In this document: positions 9,641 to 20,252 of the stretch, in pieces
How positions within the stretch are numbered: position 1 is the first letter of the stretch
Layout of the letters: each line of letters starts with the position of its first letter
NCBI GenBank assembly: GCA_963580285.1
Contig: OY757015.1
Location: 131,626,717 to 131,690,716 of the forward strand
Direction of reading: 5' to 3'
Length of the DNA stretch: 64,000 bases
From: Lucinisca nassula
Lineage: Eukaryota > Mollusca > Bivalvia > Lucinida > Lucinidae
Translations under genes and position numbers: made by a program
The notes under the pieces: model-generated
What the model was told of the DNA's origin: nothing
Seen by the model: only the letters and a program-made list of their open reading frames with translations
Database searches by the model: none

Positions 9641-11335
9641 ATGAGTGTTACCATATATGGGTACGGCGGCCATTTTGGTCATGTGACCTGGACCTAAAAC
9701 GGTTCCCCCAATACATGCGCCTTATCGTAAGGAGCAAAAATATATCTTATACTTTAGTACTGTTTTCTGAATCGTTTGCAGGATAAAATGCATTCTCACT
9801 TTTCCAATACAAAAGCATATGTGTCAAAGTTTGACCTAGGCACAAAGAAGGTCAAGGTCAACCAAGGGTCACCATTTTAGCAATTTATGATGGGCCTACG
9901 TCCCAGATGCTATTTATCAAGTTTCGAGGAAATCTGCCCAGTGGTTCTGGAGAATACTATTTTTGAAGGGTTTTTACCATATATGGCTTGGCGGCCATTT
10001 TGGTCATGTGACCTGGACCCCATGAGCAAATTTTGGTTTCCCCCATCCCATAGAGGCTCCATTTGAAATTTGACTTCAATCGGCCCAACGGTTTCTGAGG
10101 AGAAGCAGTTCGAAAATTTTCACATTTTTCGCCTCGTCGAGGCTATACTAAATGGAATGTAATATTTCGCAAGTTCATTGGTTAGATCTCATTGATATCT
10201 ATCAGTATGCCAAAAATTGTTTAAATATTCCAACAAAAGCATATGTGTGAAAGTTTGACCAAGGCACAAAGAAGGTCAAGGTCAACCCAGGGTCACCATT
10301 TTAGCAATTTATAATGGGCCTACGTGTCAGATGCTATCTATCAAGTTTCGTGGAAATCTGCCCAGTGGTTCTGGAGAAGACTATTTTTGAAGGGTTATTA
10401 CCATATATGGCTTGGTGGCCATTTTGGTAATGTGACCTGGACCCCATGAGCAAATTTTGGTTTCCCCCATCCCATAGAGGCTCCATATGAAATTTGACTT
10501 CAATCGGCCCAACGGTTTCTGAGGAGAAGCAGTTCGAAAATTTTCACATTTTTCGCCTCGTCGAGGCTATACTAAATGGAATGTAATATTTCGCAAGTTC
10601 ATTGGTTAGATCTCATTGATATCCATCAGTATGCCAAAAATTGTTTAAATATTCGAACAAAAGCATATGTGTCAAAGTTTGACCTAGGGACAAAGAAGGT
10701 TAAGGTCAACCCAGGGTCACCATTTAAGCAATTTATGATGGGCCTACGTCCCAGATGCTATTTATCAAGTTTCGTGGAAATCTGCCCAGTGGTTCTGGAG
10801 AAGACTATTTTTGAAGGGTTTTTACAATATATATGGCTTGGTGGCCTTTTTTGTCATGTGACCTGGACCCCATGAGCAAATTTTGGTTTCCCCCATCCCA
10901 TAGAGGCTCCATATGAAGTTTGACTTCAATCGGCCCCACGGTTTCCGAGGAGAAGCAGTTCGAAAATTTTCACATTTTTCGCCTCGTCGAGGCTATACTA
11001 AATGGAATGTAATATTTCGCAAGTTCATTGGTTAGATCTCATTGATATCCATCAGTATGCCAAAAATTGTTCAAACATTCCAAGCGGTTAAGTCACTATC
11101 ACCAATTTTCACAAACGGGTTACGGACGGACAGACAGACAGACAGACCATATATGGATTTGCGGCCATTTTGGTCATGTGACCTGGACCCCATGAGCAAA
11201 TTTTGGTTTCCCCCATCCCATAGAGGCTCCATATGAAATTTGACTTCAATCGGCCCAACGGTTTCCGAGGAGAAGCAGTTCGAAAATTTTCACATTTTTC
11301 GCCTCGGCGAGGCTATACTAAAAGGAATGTTATAT
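9641..11335 (+). repeat. Tandem array of ~426-bp units
   Basis: Units are marked by GGTCATGTGACCTGGACC-type strings near 9675, 9998, 10424, 10852 and 11175. The spacing of the middle units is about 426 bp; the first and last are diverged or shortened. Each unit carries GCCTCGTCGAGGC (a hairpin), AAGGTCAAGGTCAACC and CCCAGTGGTTCTGGAGAA. A GACAGACAGACAGACC tract lies at about 11128-11148. The combination of tandem cores and a GACA/ACGG tract suggests a pearl/HINE-type element. Confidence 0.7.
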
Positions 11336-11726
11336 TTAAGAAATAATCTCCACGTACCGTGTGTTATCGTGATTAACACACGGTGTTGGAGGGCAGATTG
11401 CGAAATATTAATTCACGACGGCGAAGCCGGAGTGAATTAATATTCGCATCTGCCCGACAACACTGTGTGTTAATCACGATAACACACCGGGTGCGTGGAA
11501 ATTATTTCGATTCTAACATGATGCTAAACTGAAATACAGTAGTAACAAAGCGTTATCTTGGGGACTATTTTGCAGCGGATGTCGACAGAAGGAAATGTTT
11601 ACATGCAACGTCACGATGACGCCAAATTGCACGCACCACGTTGACGACGTGAATTATCGCATATTTGCAAACGCTGACGTTTCCACTGGGTTCAATGGGA
11701 AAAACGTTAACGTCATGTTAGAATTC
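11336..11726. mobile_element. Hairpin-bearing insertion in the 426-bp array
   Basis: The array is interrupted between GGAATGTTATATT and TCGCAAGTTCATTGG, which are contiguous in other units. The insert contains a long palindrome at 11343-11508 (GTGTGTTATCGTGATTAACA and complement), followed by ~200 bp with several TGACG/CGTCA motifs. No coding is seen. It resembles the larger palindrome at 51697-52990 in its AATCACG, CGATTCTAA and CGTCA motifs. Confidence 0.55.
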
Positions 11727-11925
11727 GCAAGTTCATTGGTTAGATCTCATTGATATCTATCAGTGTGCCAAAAATTGTTTAAATGTTCCAAACGGTTAAG
11801 TCACTATCACCAATTTTCACAAACGGGTTACGGACGGACAGACATACTGACAGACTGACAGAATGACCGAATGACAGAATAACACGGTGATTTTAGGGCA
11901 CTCTTAGAAATCAACCGACTTCAGT
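11727..11925 (+). repeat. Tail end of the 426-bp array
   Basis: Resumes the array unit (TCGCAAGTTCATTGGTTAGA, CAAACGGGTTACGGACGGAC) and ends in a degenerate GACAGA/GAATGACAGAAT tract. Confidence 0.6.
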
Positions 11926-12479
11926 CGGTCGCTTTTTCTGCGGGTCGTGCAATTACCAAGTAGAAATGTGAGAGGTTCACACACTTTCTGACTCGACCAT
12001 AATTTATAATTGGCATGCTCATCCTAAATTCAAAAAGCAGTTCGTACATTACATGAAAGATAGAAGGATTATTCTCCATGAAATATCCATTCATTGAAAT
12101 CATTCAATTTTTTCTTTTATGAAGATGTTTAGTGTCAGCATGGAAAATTCATAAGATGACAAACTTGAAGCATGAAAACGTCTGGAATTTATTAGAATTT
12201 GTATAGACCAAAACAGATTTCTCCCTGATCTTTCAAAGACTTTGTCGCGCAATATTTAACACGTTTTTGATGGTAGTAAGACATGAAGTAAATAATTTGG
12301 AAAGTTCATTGGTCGTACAAGAGCATGAATTTGCAATTAACCGCCTGCTTTGTACGGTCCTTTATTAATTAACTTTCCTGTATTGTTCGGAGGACATCCG
12401 TCTTAACACTGATAATCATGTTTCCAATGGTGTCTGTTAATAAAATTGTCATTAATCAAGTAATTTCGCATTGTCCCAG
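11926..12479. other. No gene seen
   Basis: No splice-bordered coding exon or repeat assigned. Confidence 0.35.
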
Positions 12480-12570
12480 TTACAGGCCCTCGGTCAGCTG
12501 TATTGGCATCGGCCTTCGGCCTCGGACCAATACAGCAGACCTCGGTCTTGTAACTTGGCCAATACAAAAT
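12480..12570. repeat. Palindrome (GTTACAGGCC.. CTGTATTGG)
   Basis: GTTACAGGCCCTCGGTC and GACCTCGGTCTTGTAAC flank a nested CTGTATTGG...CCAATACAG stem around GGCCTTCGGCC, giving a ~90-bp foldback. Confidence 0.6.
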
Positions 12571-13208
12571 TATTTGATAAATAACATTATATTATGAAGT
12601 TAAGGTAACCAATATAACGTAGGAAGCTTGTCTGAGCCTTCTGTAACACAAACAGCAAACTTAGTGGCTCAATGACCAATGCGGTCATCAACTACAGTCT
12701 CTAAAGGATGTCAAATTAAGGAACGGTGAATAGCAAATGTAAGTGCAATCCCTGAGGATTGAAAAAAAGTAAGAGCATTAAATTGTTCGGGGAAACCTTT
12801 TTACAGCCACCACACGGCACAAACAGCCCTGATATGCAAGCTAGACGTGAAGGCAATGGTCAGGAATCGATACAGTTAACCAATTAAGACGTGTGTCTAT
12901 CCGTAACGACAACTTCACATAATGAACCGACACTCAAGCGTGTATGAAGACAGTTTGCCTGGAAAAGTTAATGTAAGTGACACAGGGGTAAGCATAGAGG
13001 CAAGCGACTTCATAGTATTTCATCATGAGAAATTGAATGTTAAATGACGCCAGTTTGCTGTGGGAAATAAAGGTGTTCGATTTCAACGTTGTGTCAAACC
13101 ACATGCACAATCATTATGGAAAACAAAGGATAAGAATATTAGAAAGGGATATAACTGTTACGTTTTGGGGCGCAAATACTTGGTTTCTTTTTTAAATTAC
13201 ATTTTACT
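12571..13208. other. No gene seen; one repeat D fragment
   Basis: 12845-12885 matches the GTGAAGGCAATGGTCAGGAA start of repeat D. Nothing else is assigned. Confidence 0.35.
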
Positions 13209-13545
13209 TCGCTTAAAAAACGGCCCCCGCCTATCGGGGCTTGAAGAAATAGATGGGCTGCATGATGCTTCCACGCAGAGCTGAAACCAACCGCACACGT
13301 GTACTGGTAAACCGCTTAGAGGATCTAAGCCTGCCCAGGCAAAGCGGTGCGAGTCGGACCGACCATGTTTATAAACCCTTTTGGTTTCATGGGCGACAGG
13401 GCTTCAGATGTCATTTCATCACAATATTATTTGATCTCAATGTCGGGTAAAAGTCCCACAAAATTGGAAGCAGTGCCTCTAAAATGACCTATACAGTGTT
13501 GACGGGGACGTTAAACCTCAAATCAAACAAACAAACAAACAAAAC
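13209..13545 (+). mobile_element. SINE-C, full-length copy with (CAAA)n tail
   Basis: Starts around CCCGCCTATCGGGGCTTGA, continues AATAGATGGGCTGCATGATG, CGCTTAGAGGATCTAAGC (hairpin) and TTGAGATG/TCATTTCATC, and ends GTTGACGGGGACGTTAAACC plus CAAACAAACAAAC. No clear tRNA A/B boxes are visible at the 5' end. More than twelve copies occur in the window in both orientations. Confidence 0.8.
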
Positions 13546-13884
13546 TTCGCTTAAAAAGGAGTTGTAGTTTTGCGAGTATATCTATGGAACAACTGCATTC
13601 ACAATTTTCTTTTGGGGAAGTATTTTGGCGTTTTAGTGGTCGGAAATTTAGTTTAAGAATTATTTAGACCTCCTTTGAATAATGGCTTAAAAAGTATAGA
13701 CAATGGAGATATCGTTGGTGCCATTTTAATTTAGTTGATAAATGGCTTAACGGTGTATACAAAGGAGGTATCTTTTTTATCTGAAGTAAGCATTTGATAT
13801 ACTTAGTCACGATATAGTTAGTTACTATAATTTTGACACTATATAATTACACTGGTTTGCTTCTTACCTCTCAATCAGAAAAGA
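13546..13884. other. Unassigned; short internal duplication
   Basis: An AATGGCTTAA...GTATAcAAaGGAGgTATC block occurs twice (about 13680-13720 and 13740-13775). No gene is seen. Confidence 0.3.
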
Positions 13885-14085
13885 GTATTGTTGGGAAACA
13901 CCTCAGCTCTTCCAGACATACAATACAATCTGGTGTCTCGCAATGTTCAGTCTTGGGGCCAGTTATATTCATTTTGTTTGTAAACGATTTGCCATTGTAA
14001 ATAAGAGATGCCGATGTCGATATCTTTGCCGATGACACAAAAACACATTCAACAAACAAAGACCTTATTGTCCCACAATCATAAC
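13885..14085 (+). pseudogene. Short LINE reverse transcriptase fragment
   Basis: The plus frame reads QSGVSQCSVLGPVIFILFVN then DLPL-stop, then RDADVDIFADDTKTHSTN. These are RT motifs B and C (normally GVPQGSVLGPLLF and FADD). One stop and a Gly-to-Cys change show decay. Only ~65 codons survive. Confidence 0.7.
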
Positions 14086-14104
14086 TCCAAACCGGAACAT
14101 CCGG

Positions 14105-14335
14105 GTTTGTTAAACGGTTCTATCGAGTACCCACAATCTATGTTTTTGAGCAGAAAACGAAGTGGCTATTGACAGTTAACTGGTAATAGCGGTTTTTCGT
14201 TACAATTGCTATTGCCAGTACTGGCAATAGCGGTTTGCCGTTAAAAATGCTATTGCCAGTTAACTGGTAATAGCTATTTTAACGTAAAATCGCCATTGCC
14301 AGTTAAATGGTTATAGCAAAATATCTTAGCTGTTT
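14105..14335. repeat. Array of a 25-bp palindrome (CTATTGCCAGTTAACTGG...)
   Basis: CTATTGCCAGTTAACTGGTA and variants (AGTACTGG, AGTTAAATGG centres) occur about four times with ~45-60 bp spacing, separated by CGGTTTTTCGTTA/CGGTTTGCCGTTA. Each unit is self-complementary. Confidence 0.65.
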
Positions 14336-14480
14336 GATTAGTTCTACATGTATGCGAATGGATTAAGGACTCTCCATATTTTTATATTATTTGCCACTCG
14401 CCAAAAACTTAACATTATCAAATGACATCTATTCAATGCAATGGGATATGCATTACCAAATTTTTTCTGCAGTTAGTATT

Positions 14481-14735
14481 AGTTCGAACAAATTGACCTG
14501 AGACTGGTGAACTCTATTAACATAATTTCACACCCGACTGAATGCATATACATATCTTCGTCGTTTTCCGAGGATGGCGATATTGTTATACAATACATAG
14601 AGGTCGGTAAATGGACCGCTATTCACGTGATGTCGAAAATTCACGAGAAGTTTACCAAAGCCGACGTATTAGGCGATAGCACTGACTAATTTATTCCTTG
14701 CATAAAGGTGAATCTCAGGTCAAATTGTTCGAACT
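14481..14735. mobile_element. MITE-like unit with 23-bp inverted ends
   Basis: AGTTCGAACAAATTGACCTG (14481) is matched by CAGGTCAAATTGTTCGAACT ending at 14735. The ~210-bp interior is open for 60 codons (14507-14689), but the peptide resembles nothing known and is probably incidental. Confidence 0.55.
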
Positions 14736-14835
14736 ATACAAGAACTAAAATTAGTAAAGTCATCTGAAATGGGATAACTGCATTGCCGTTTTAGGAAGTA
14801 CTGTAAGCAGGAAATCAACTGGATTTACTCTCAGA

Positions 14836-15095
14836 AATAACCTGGTCCGAGGTTATAATTGTTTTCATGCTCAACTCAATTGAACATGAAAGAAATGCTC
14901 ATAACTACTAAACTGCAAACAAATAGGGCCATTTTCCAGCTCATATCAGCACAAAATGCCATTTATTCTGCACATAAATTTTAATATGCCAACAAGTGAT
15001 GGCATTTTAAAATTTTTGAGCAGGACAGATTTAATGCTCAGGTTAGTTGAGCATGAAAAACGTTTTATAACCTCGGGGCCTGGGTATATTCTTGC
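14836..15095. repeat. Inverted repeat around CCGAGGTTATAA
   Basis: CCGAGGTTATAATTGTTTTC and ATGCTCAACT pair with AGTTGAGCATGAAAAACG and TTTTATAACCTCGG. Between them a second pair (AAAATGCCATTTATTCTGC, GATGGCATTTTAAAATTTT) forms a nested foldback. Confidence 0.55.
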
Positions 15096-15204
15096 TGCAC
15101 ACATTGTTGCAGTTGCATTTGTCTGTTCCAGTCGGGTTAAAAAACCTAAAATGGCATTGTTCACATCTCTAGAACAAGGTGATTTCATTTTTTCAGACAT
15201 TTTG

Positions 15205-15405
15205 TTATTCTTTTAAAGGGAATGCGAACACCTGGCTTAATTTTTCGCCATTTTTCAAAGGGGGACAACTTTCGGAACTTCCTGTTCGCTTTTCCATAAG
15301 CCCTGTCCTACTGAAAAAGGGATGTACTCTTAAAGGAAAGAATTTGCTCCTCAAAAATACTTTTGCATGAGTTTCCTCTCCTGAAGGTGTTCCCATTCCC
15401 CTTAA
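15205..15405 (-). repeat. Dispersed repeat E
   Basis: Shares CTTAAAGGAAAGAATTTGCT and a GACAACTTTCGGAACTTCCT-type block with 32130-32350 (inverted relative to that copy). The two copies are diverged. No gene is seen. Confidence 0.5.
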
Positions 15406-15414
15406 TTCGAGTCC

Positions 15415-16145
15415 AAACGTAGATTGTGGGTGCTGCTCGTTAGAACCATCTCATTGCTACAATACATACGTACTAGTACTTATGACGTATGTATTGTAGC
15501 ATAATTAGGAAAAATAAAATACACCCTATAAACCCCAGTTTCCGCTATAGAAAAACAGGATTCAGATACCGACTTGTTAACGTATATTTTGAATTTTGAT
15601 TCCCAGTTGTCTGATATTTTATGTTTGTTTTGTTTGTTTGATTTGAGGTTTAACCTTCCCGTCAAACTGTATATGTCATTTTAGAGACGTTGCTTCCAAT
15701 TTTGTGGGACTTTTACCCGACATTGAGATGAAATGACATCTCAAGCCCTGTCGCCTAATGAAACCGTTAGGGTTAATAAGCATGGACGGTCCGACTCGCA
15801 CCGCTTTACCTGGGCAGACTTAGATCCTCTAAGCGGTTTACCAGTACTCGTGTGCGGTCGGATTTCAGTCCTGCGTGGAAGCACTATGCAGCCCATTTAT
15901 TTCTTCAAGCCCCGATGGGCGGGGACCTAGGTGCTGCTCGTTAAATGAGGCGGTTTTAACGAGAACCCTTAACGTAACCATTGTAGCATAAACAGGAAAA
16001 ATAAAATACATCCTGAAAACCCCAGTTGTTTTCTATGAAACAGGGTTTAGAGCGGTATTCATTATACTGACTTTATAACGTATAGTAATGTCTACAAATT
16101 TTGAGTTTTGATTCCCAGTTGTCTGATATTTTATGACGTAAGATC
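15415..16145. repeat. Duplicated MITE fragment flanking a SINE-C
   Basis: The blocks 15430-15617 and 15932-16140 are near-duplicates: GTGCTGCTCGTTA start, AGGAAAAATAAAATACA, and TTTTGATTCCCAGTTGTCTG end. They contain the remains of a family A hairpin. A minus-strand SINE-C lies between them. Confidence 0.55.
15618..15929 (-). mobile_element. SINE-C (minus)
   Basis: Tail TGTTTGTTTGATTTGAGGTT at 15625 and head GGGCTGCATAGTG/CGATGGGCGGGG near 15925. The CCTCTAAGCGG hairpin and GAGATGAAATGACATCTCAA blocks are intact. Confidence 0.8.
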
Positions 16146-17136
16146 AAAACGTCTCAGTATGATAAATGCCCAGTGAACTCCCTCGATTCAGATTTGTTTT
16201 TCAAAATAGCGATCATCCTTCTTTTAATTCATTGGTCATTGGTCAGGTGTTAGAAGTTACGTATATCCGGCTGTTATATATTACGTGTTGAACTTCACGC
16301 TTCGTTTTACTCTGGGTTATAATAACAAAAGCCAGTGTTATTTAACCATGTTTGCAATCTGACCATCGCCAGCTTGTCCAATTCATATGTAACACTGTTT
16401 ATTTATCCGCTACCACATCTTTGTATGTATACCAGTCAAATTGTCAAGTATGCGCTCAGTTCTTGAAATATGTATTGTGTTAGTGATTTGGAGAACTATT
16501 GGTGACGTGAGAGGGTAGTTTAGTTTTTGCAATATTCAGTGGATTTTTGGACATTACGATAACACACCCGTGCGCAAAAATGGCGTCTGTCGTGTCTACA
16601 GAACTGAAAATTTTTTCAGATTTTTTTTTTCAGATAAAATTTGATAGTTTTCTATTTCTAATCTAAACATAGAGTGTGGATGCTCGAAAGAATTAGACCG
16701 CCTCAGTGAGACGGTTCTAACGAGTAACTACAATCTGTACATTTTAGCGAAAATAAGGACAATAATATATGCCCCGGTAACACCACTTCTCTCTACATGA
16801 CGTGGGGTTTACAGGAGTGTTTATTACACGGATTGTTTTCCTGATGAATGCATTTTGGACGATGAAATTGTGTTCTAGGTCAAAAAGATAACACATCCAT
16901 GTGACATAGTGCATTTGTTTTTACATTTCAAAAATGGCTACCCTTCTGATGACGGAAGGTCCGTGAGATTTTTCTTATTTATACTGCAAAAATAGATTGT
17001 GTTGTGGGTGCTCGTTAGAACCGAGTACACACAACCCATGCCTTGGAGCAGAAATAAGAAGAAAAAAACACAATGTATCGAGGCGATTCTAATGAGTACA
17101 CATACTATACCTTTTATCAAGTAAGGAAAGTACCCC
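16146..17136. repeat. Family A-type hairpins and a related CATTACGATAACACACC family
   Basis: A hairpin at about 16665-16745 (ACCGCCTCAGTGAGACGGTT) is flanked by TTACGATAACACACCC at 16555 and CACGGATTGTTTTCCTGATG near 16828. Another half-hairpin is at about 16990-17050. These are non-coding MITE remnants. Confidence 0.5.
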
Positions 17137-17322
17137 TACAAAGGAGCAGTCCCTATAAGGCCCATTTTATGGCCACTTTTGATTTTCTTTAAACTTTGCA
17201 GTCTCAACATAGGATGTATTTGGTGTAATGTGGTGAAATTTCAGATCCGCAGTTGAAATGTTTTTCGCTCTATGAGCAACCAAAGTGGGTGGGGTAATTC
17301 CACCCCATTGAGAGACCTAAAG

Positions 17323-19454
17323 TAAAGTAAGTAAGTAAGTAATTTCTTTATTTAAAGAGGGTGGCTCGTTTGGTACAATTTCCAATCTTCCACGAGGCCC
17401 TCTAGTTAAAACATAATACATAACATCGACAAACCATAAATGAGTATTTACAAATGTGATGAGAGTTCTTTACAATTACATATTGTATGGAGAAGTGTGA
17501 GAAAAAAAAATGGAATGAAATTTATACGTTGATGAAATACGGCGATGAAGGCATACGTTTCAATATCTAGGTGTTAGTCATCCAGGAAATTAATCTATCT
17601 GAGAATGAGACCAGGGTATCACTATTTGTTATCTCATATGGAATACTATTCCAAATAATAGGCCCTGAATACGAAATGCTTTCCTTGAATTTGGCTAAAT
17701 TTAGTTTTGGAACAATGAAGACTTGACTTGAGCTAGATCTGAGCGTCATATTTAAAAGGTTTAATTCTCTTTTCTGGAAAAACTCACACAAATAGTTCGG
17801 AGCTAAATGGTTAACAACTTTAAACATCGTTTTTGCCTTGTTCAAGAATATATTTTGCTCGATTGACATAACTTTTAAGCGTGATTTAGCAGATTCATAG
17901 TCTACATATTCATATCCTAAGATAAATTTGAAAGCGCGTTTCTGTAATTTTGTTATATTAGAAATATTATAGTTTGAAGAATTACCCCATATGACATTGC
18001 AGTAATTAAAGTGAGGCTGAATATATGCTTTATAATAAAGAAGCCTATGTTCTGAACTTAAGAAATGACTTATTTTTGACAACAACCAGATATAGGACGA
18101 CACTTTCTTGCAAACAGCCTTGTAATGGGTACTCCATTGTAAATTTTCATCAATATATACGCCAAGTATTTTATCACCGTTAGTTATCTGCAACTTAATA
18201 TTATCAAAAGTTAGTTTAAATACGCTTTCATCAATATGTAAACGTTTCTGGCGTGTTGTGATAAGCATTACTTTTGTTTTTGCAGTGTTAAGTAACATTC
18301 CATTTTGTTGACACCAGTCACGTAATGTTATAAGACAGTTTTGCAAGTTAAGCCTGAGTTCATTAATATCAGCATGTGCGTCATAAATAGTAGTATCGTC
18401 AGCATAAAGGTCTGTAGAGCAAATTTGATTGGAAAGATGCAATGGCAGATCATTTATAAAAATAAGAAATAGTAACGGGCCCAATATGGATCCTTGTGGA
18501 ACTCCGCATTTGACGTAATCACGTTCTGATATTTTATTATTTACAGAAACTACCTGTGTTCTATTACTCAGATAAGATTGCATCAATGAAACACAATTAT
18601 TGCTACATTTATAGCATTTAAGTTTCTCTAAAAGTAAGTCATGATCCACTAGGTCGAAAGCTTTTCTGAAATCTACCATGATAGAACCTAGAATTTTGCC
18701 TTGGTTTATAGCCTTGAACCAGTTTTCTGTCATGAGTGTAAATGCACTTTCGGTAGAATGTCCAGATCGAAAACCACTTTGTGTTTGATGTATAAGGTTA
18801 AAATTTTTTAAATATGACATAAGATTCTTCTGTATAAATTTTTCTAGAAGTTTTGATAATGTTGGCAAGATAGATATGGGACGGTAATTGTTCAGTTCAT
18901 CTTTTGGGCCACCCTTGTGGAGCGGGGTTACTTTTGCTTGCTTCCATAAAGAGGGAAAACTGTTACTGTGTAAACATTTTTGGGCTATAAAAGTAATGCT
19001 TTTCGAAATAACACCAGAAGAAAGTTTTAATAGTTTGGGTCCAATTCCATCTAAGCCTGTTCCTTTAGATATATCAAGCGAAGATAAAATCTATATACAA
19101 AATTTTCATCTATATCGGGTAAACTAAAAAATGCGTTTTGCGGAACCTTATAATCAATATACTCCCTGAGTGTCCTTAAATCATTTGGCAGCAATGGCTC
19201 TTTAAGATCTGAAGCAATATTAATGAAATATTTGTTGAAATGCTCCACTAATTCTTTGTCATCTGAGACTGTCTCGCCGTCGATTTGCACTCCCAAAATA
19301 CCATTACTTCTATTATTGCTATGTTTACTGGAGGCTCCAAATTCTTTAAAAATTGTCCAAATTGATTTCGGATCATCTTTCCCTGATTCGATTTTTTGTT
19401 CATATGTGGATTTTTTAGCTATTTTAATTAAGGTCGATATTCTGTTTCTGTGGT
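17323..19454 (-). pseudogene. CR1/L2-like LINE, 5'-truncated, RT domain nearly intact
   Basis: The main frame 18868-17567 (433 aa) carries the RT: TQSGFRSGHSTESAF at residue 29 on, VDFRKAFDLVDHD (catalytic Asp ~66), CGVPQGSILGPLLFLIFIND and YADD at ~155-158, then a C-terminal region with RLLYYKAYIQPHFNYCNVIW. The frame extends upstream without a stop to about 19080 (LNNYRPISI, PLHKGGP). A frameshift then leads into 19296-19100 (SDDKELVEHFNKYFINIA). Upstream sequence to 19420 (DPKSIWTIFKEFG) belongs to the same ORF2; the endonuclease is missing. The 3' end is a (TTAC)n tail at 17325-17350. The uninterrupted site is preserved at ~23360 in the right arm of the host element. The frameshift and truncation make it inactive. 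Confidence 0.88.
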
Positions 19455-20176
19455 TCTTACGCTATTATCTCTAGCACAAAGTATACTGGCAAGTGGGTCT
19501 TTTTAGAATTGTTTAGACCTTTATAGATGTTTAACATTATGTATATGTTTTTGTGGAAAAAGTCTTCACTTTACTCACTTATAAGTCGTACCTCAATTTC
19601 AGCTAAATTTACTGACCGTCTTAACGCAAAACCACAACATAAGTTTATTTCCAAAGCTATTGCAAAAATACTTGATACGGATAATTAAGATATAATAGGC
19701 ATTTCCAGCATTTCTTTCTGATGTAATTACTTATAGAGTTATCTGCCCTTGAATCCATTTTTGTCATATTTTCTGTCATATTTAAAATCTATTAATATAT
19801 ATGGCAAAAGGTTTCTTCAAAAAAGTAAAAAACTCAGCAAACAATAGTTTTCTGTCGATCTAATGAAGCTATTAGGTGATTTATAAATATCTTCTTTGAT
19901 AATGACTTCAACAATATGGATGGGTTAAATACACCCCTTTGGTATAACTACTGCAAAAATTCCTTGGCTTTATGTCAAATCATCTTCACAAATCATACTA
20001 GTTAAGAGTAAGCACTAGCGCAAACTTTAATTGATAGTAGAAACAATAATTGTTCACATTTGTTACACCAGAAATGTCAGTGGATCTTTTATTGAATGAA
20101 AGCACTTACTTTTACATGTCATTAGTTTTTTATATTTATTCTTTTGCTCTACATCACATTCTAAAAGTATTTAGTA

Positions 20177-20252
20177 GCCTCGATAGCTCAGTGGCTAGTG
20201 CGCTCGACTTACAGTCGAAAGGTTGTTGGTTCAAATCCTGCCACCAGAGGCA
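20177..20252 (+). repeat. tRNA-Val-like sequence at inner edge of the left arm
   Basis: GCCTCGATAGCTCAGTGGCT (A box) leads to an anticodon loop CTTACAG (UAC, Val) between TCGA stems, then B box GGTTCAAATCC and a 3' strand ending AGAGGC. A decayed copy (loop CTTAAAA) sits at the mirror position 22564-22632. Acceptor pairing is partly kept, but the duplication in repeat arms suggests a SINE head rather than a tRNA gene. Confidence 0.55.

Noticed and set aside
15733..15930. Recurrent MTSQALSPNET... peptides in many places
   Set aside because: Fixed translations of the SINE-C consensus, not a gene family.
20177..20252. Functional tRNA-Val gene
   Set aside because: It lies in a duplicated transposon arm, has a decayed twin, and the anticodon stem is short (4 bp, self-palindromic).
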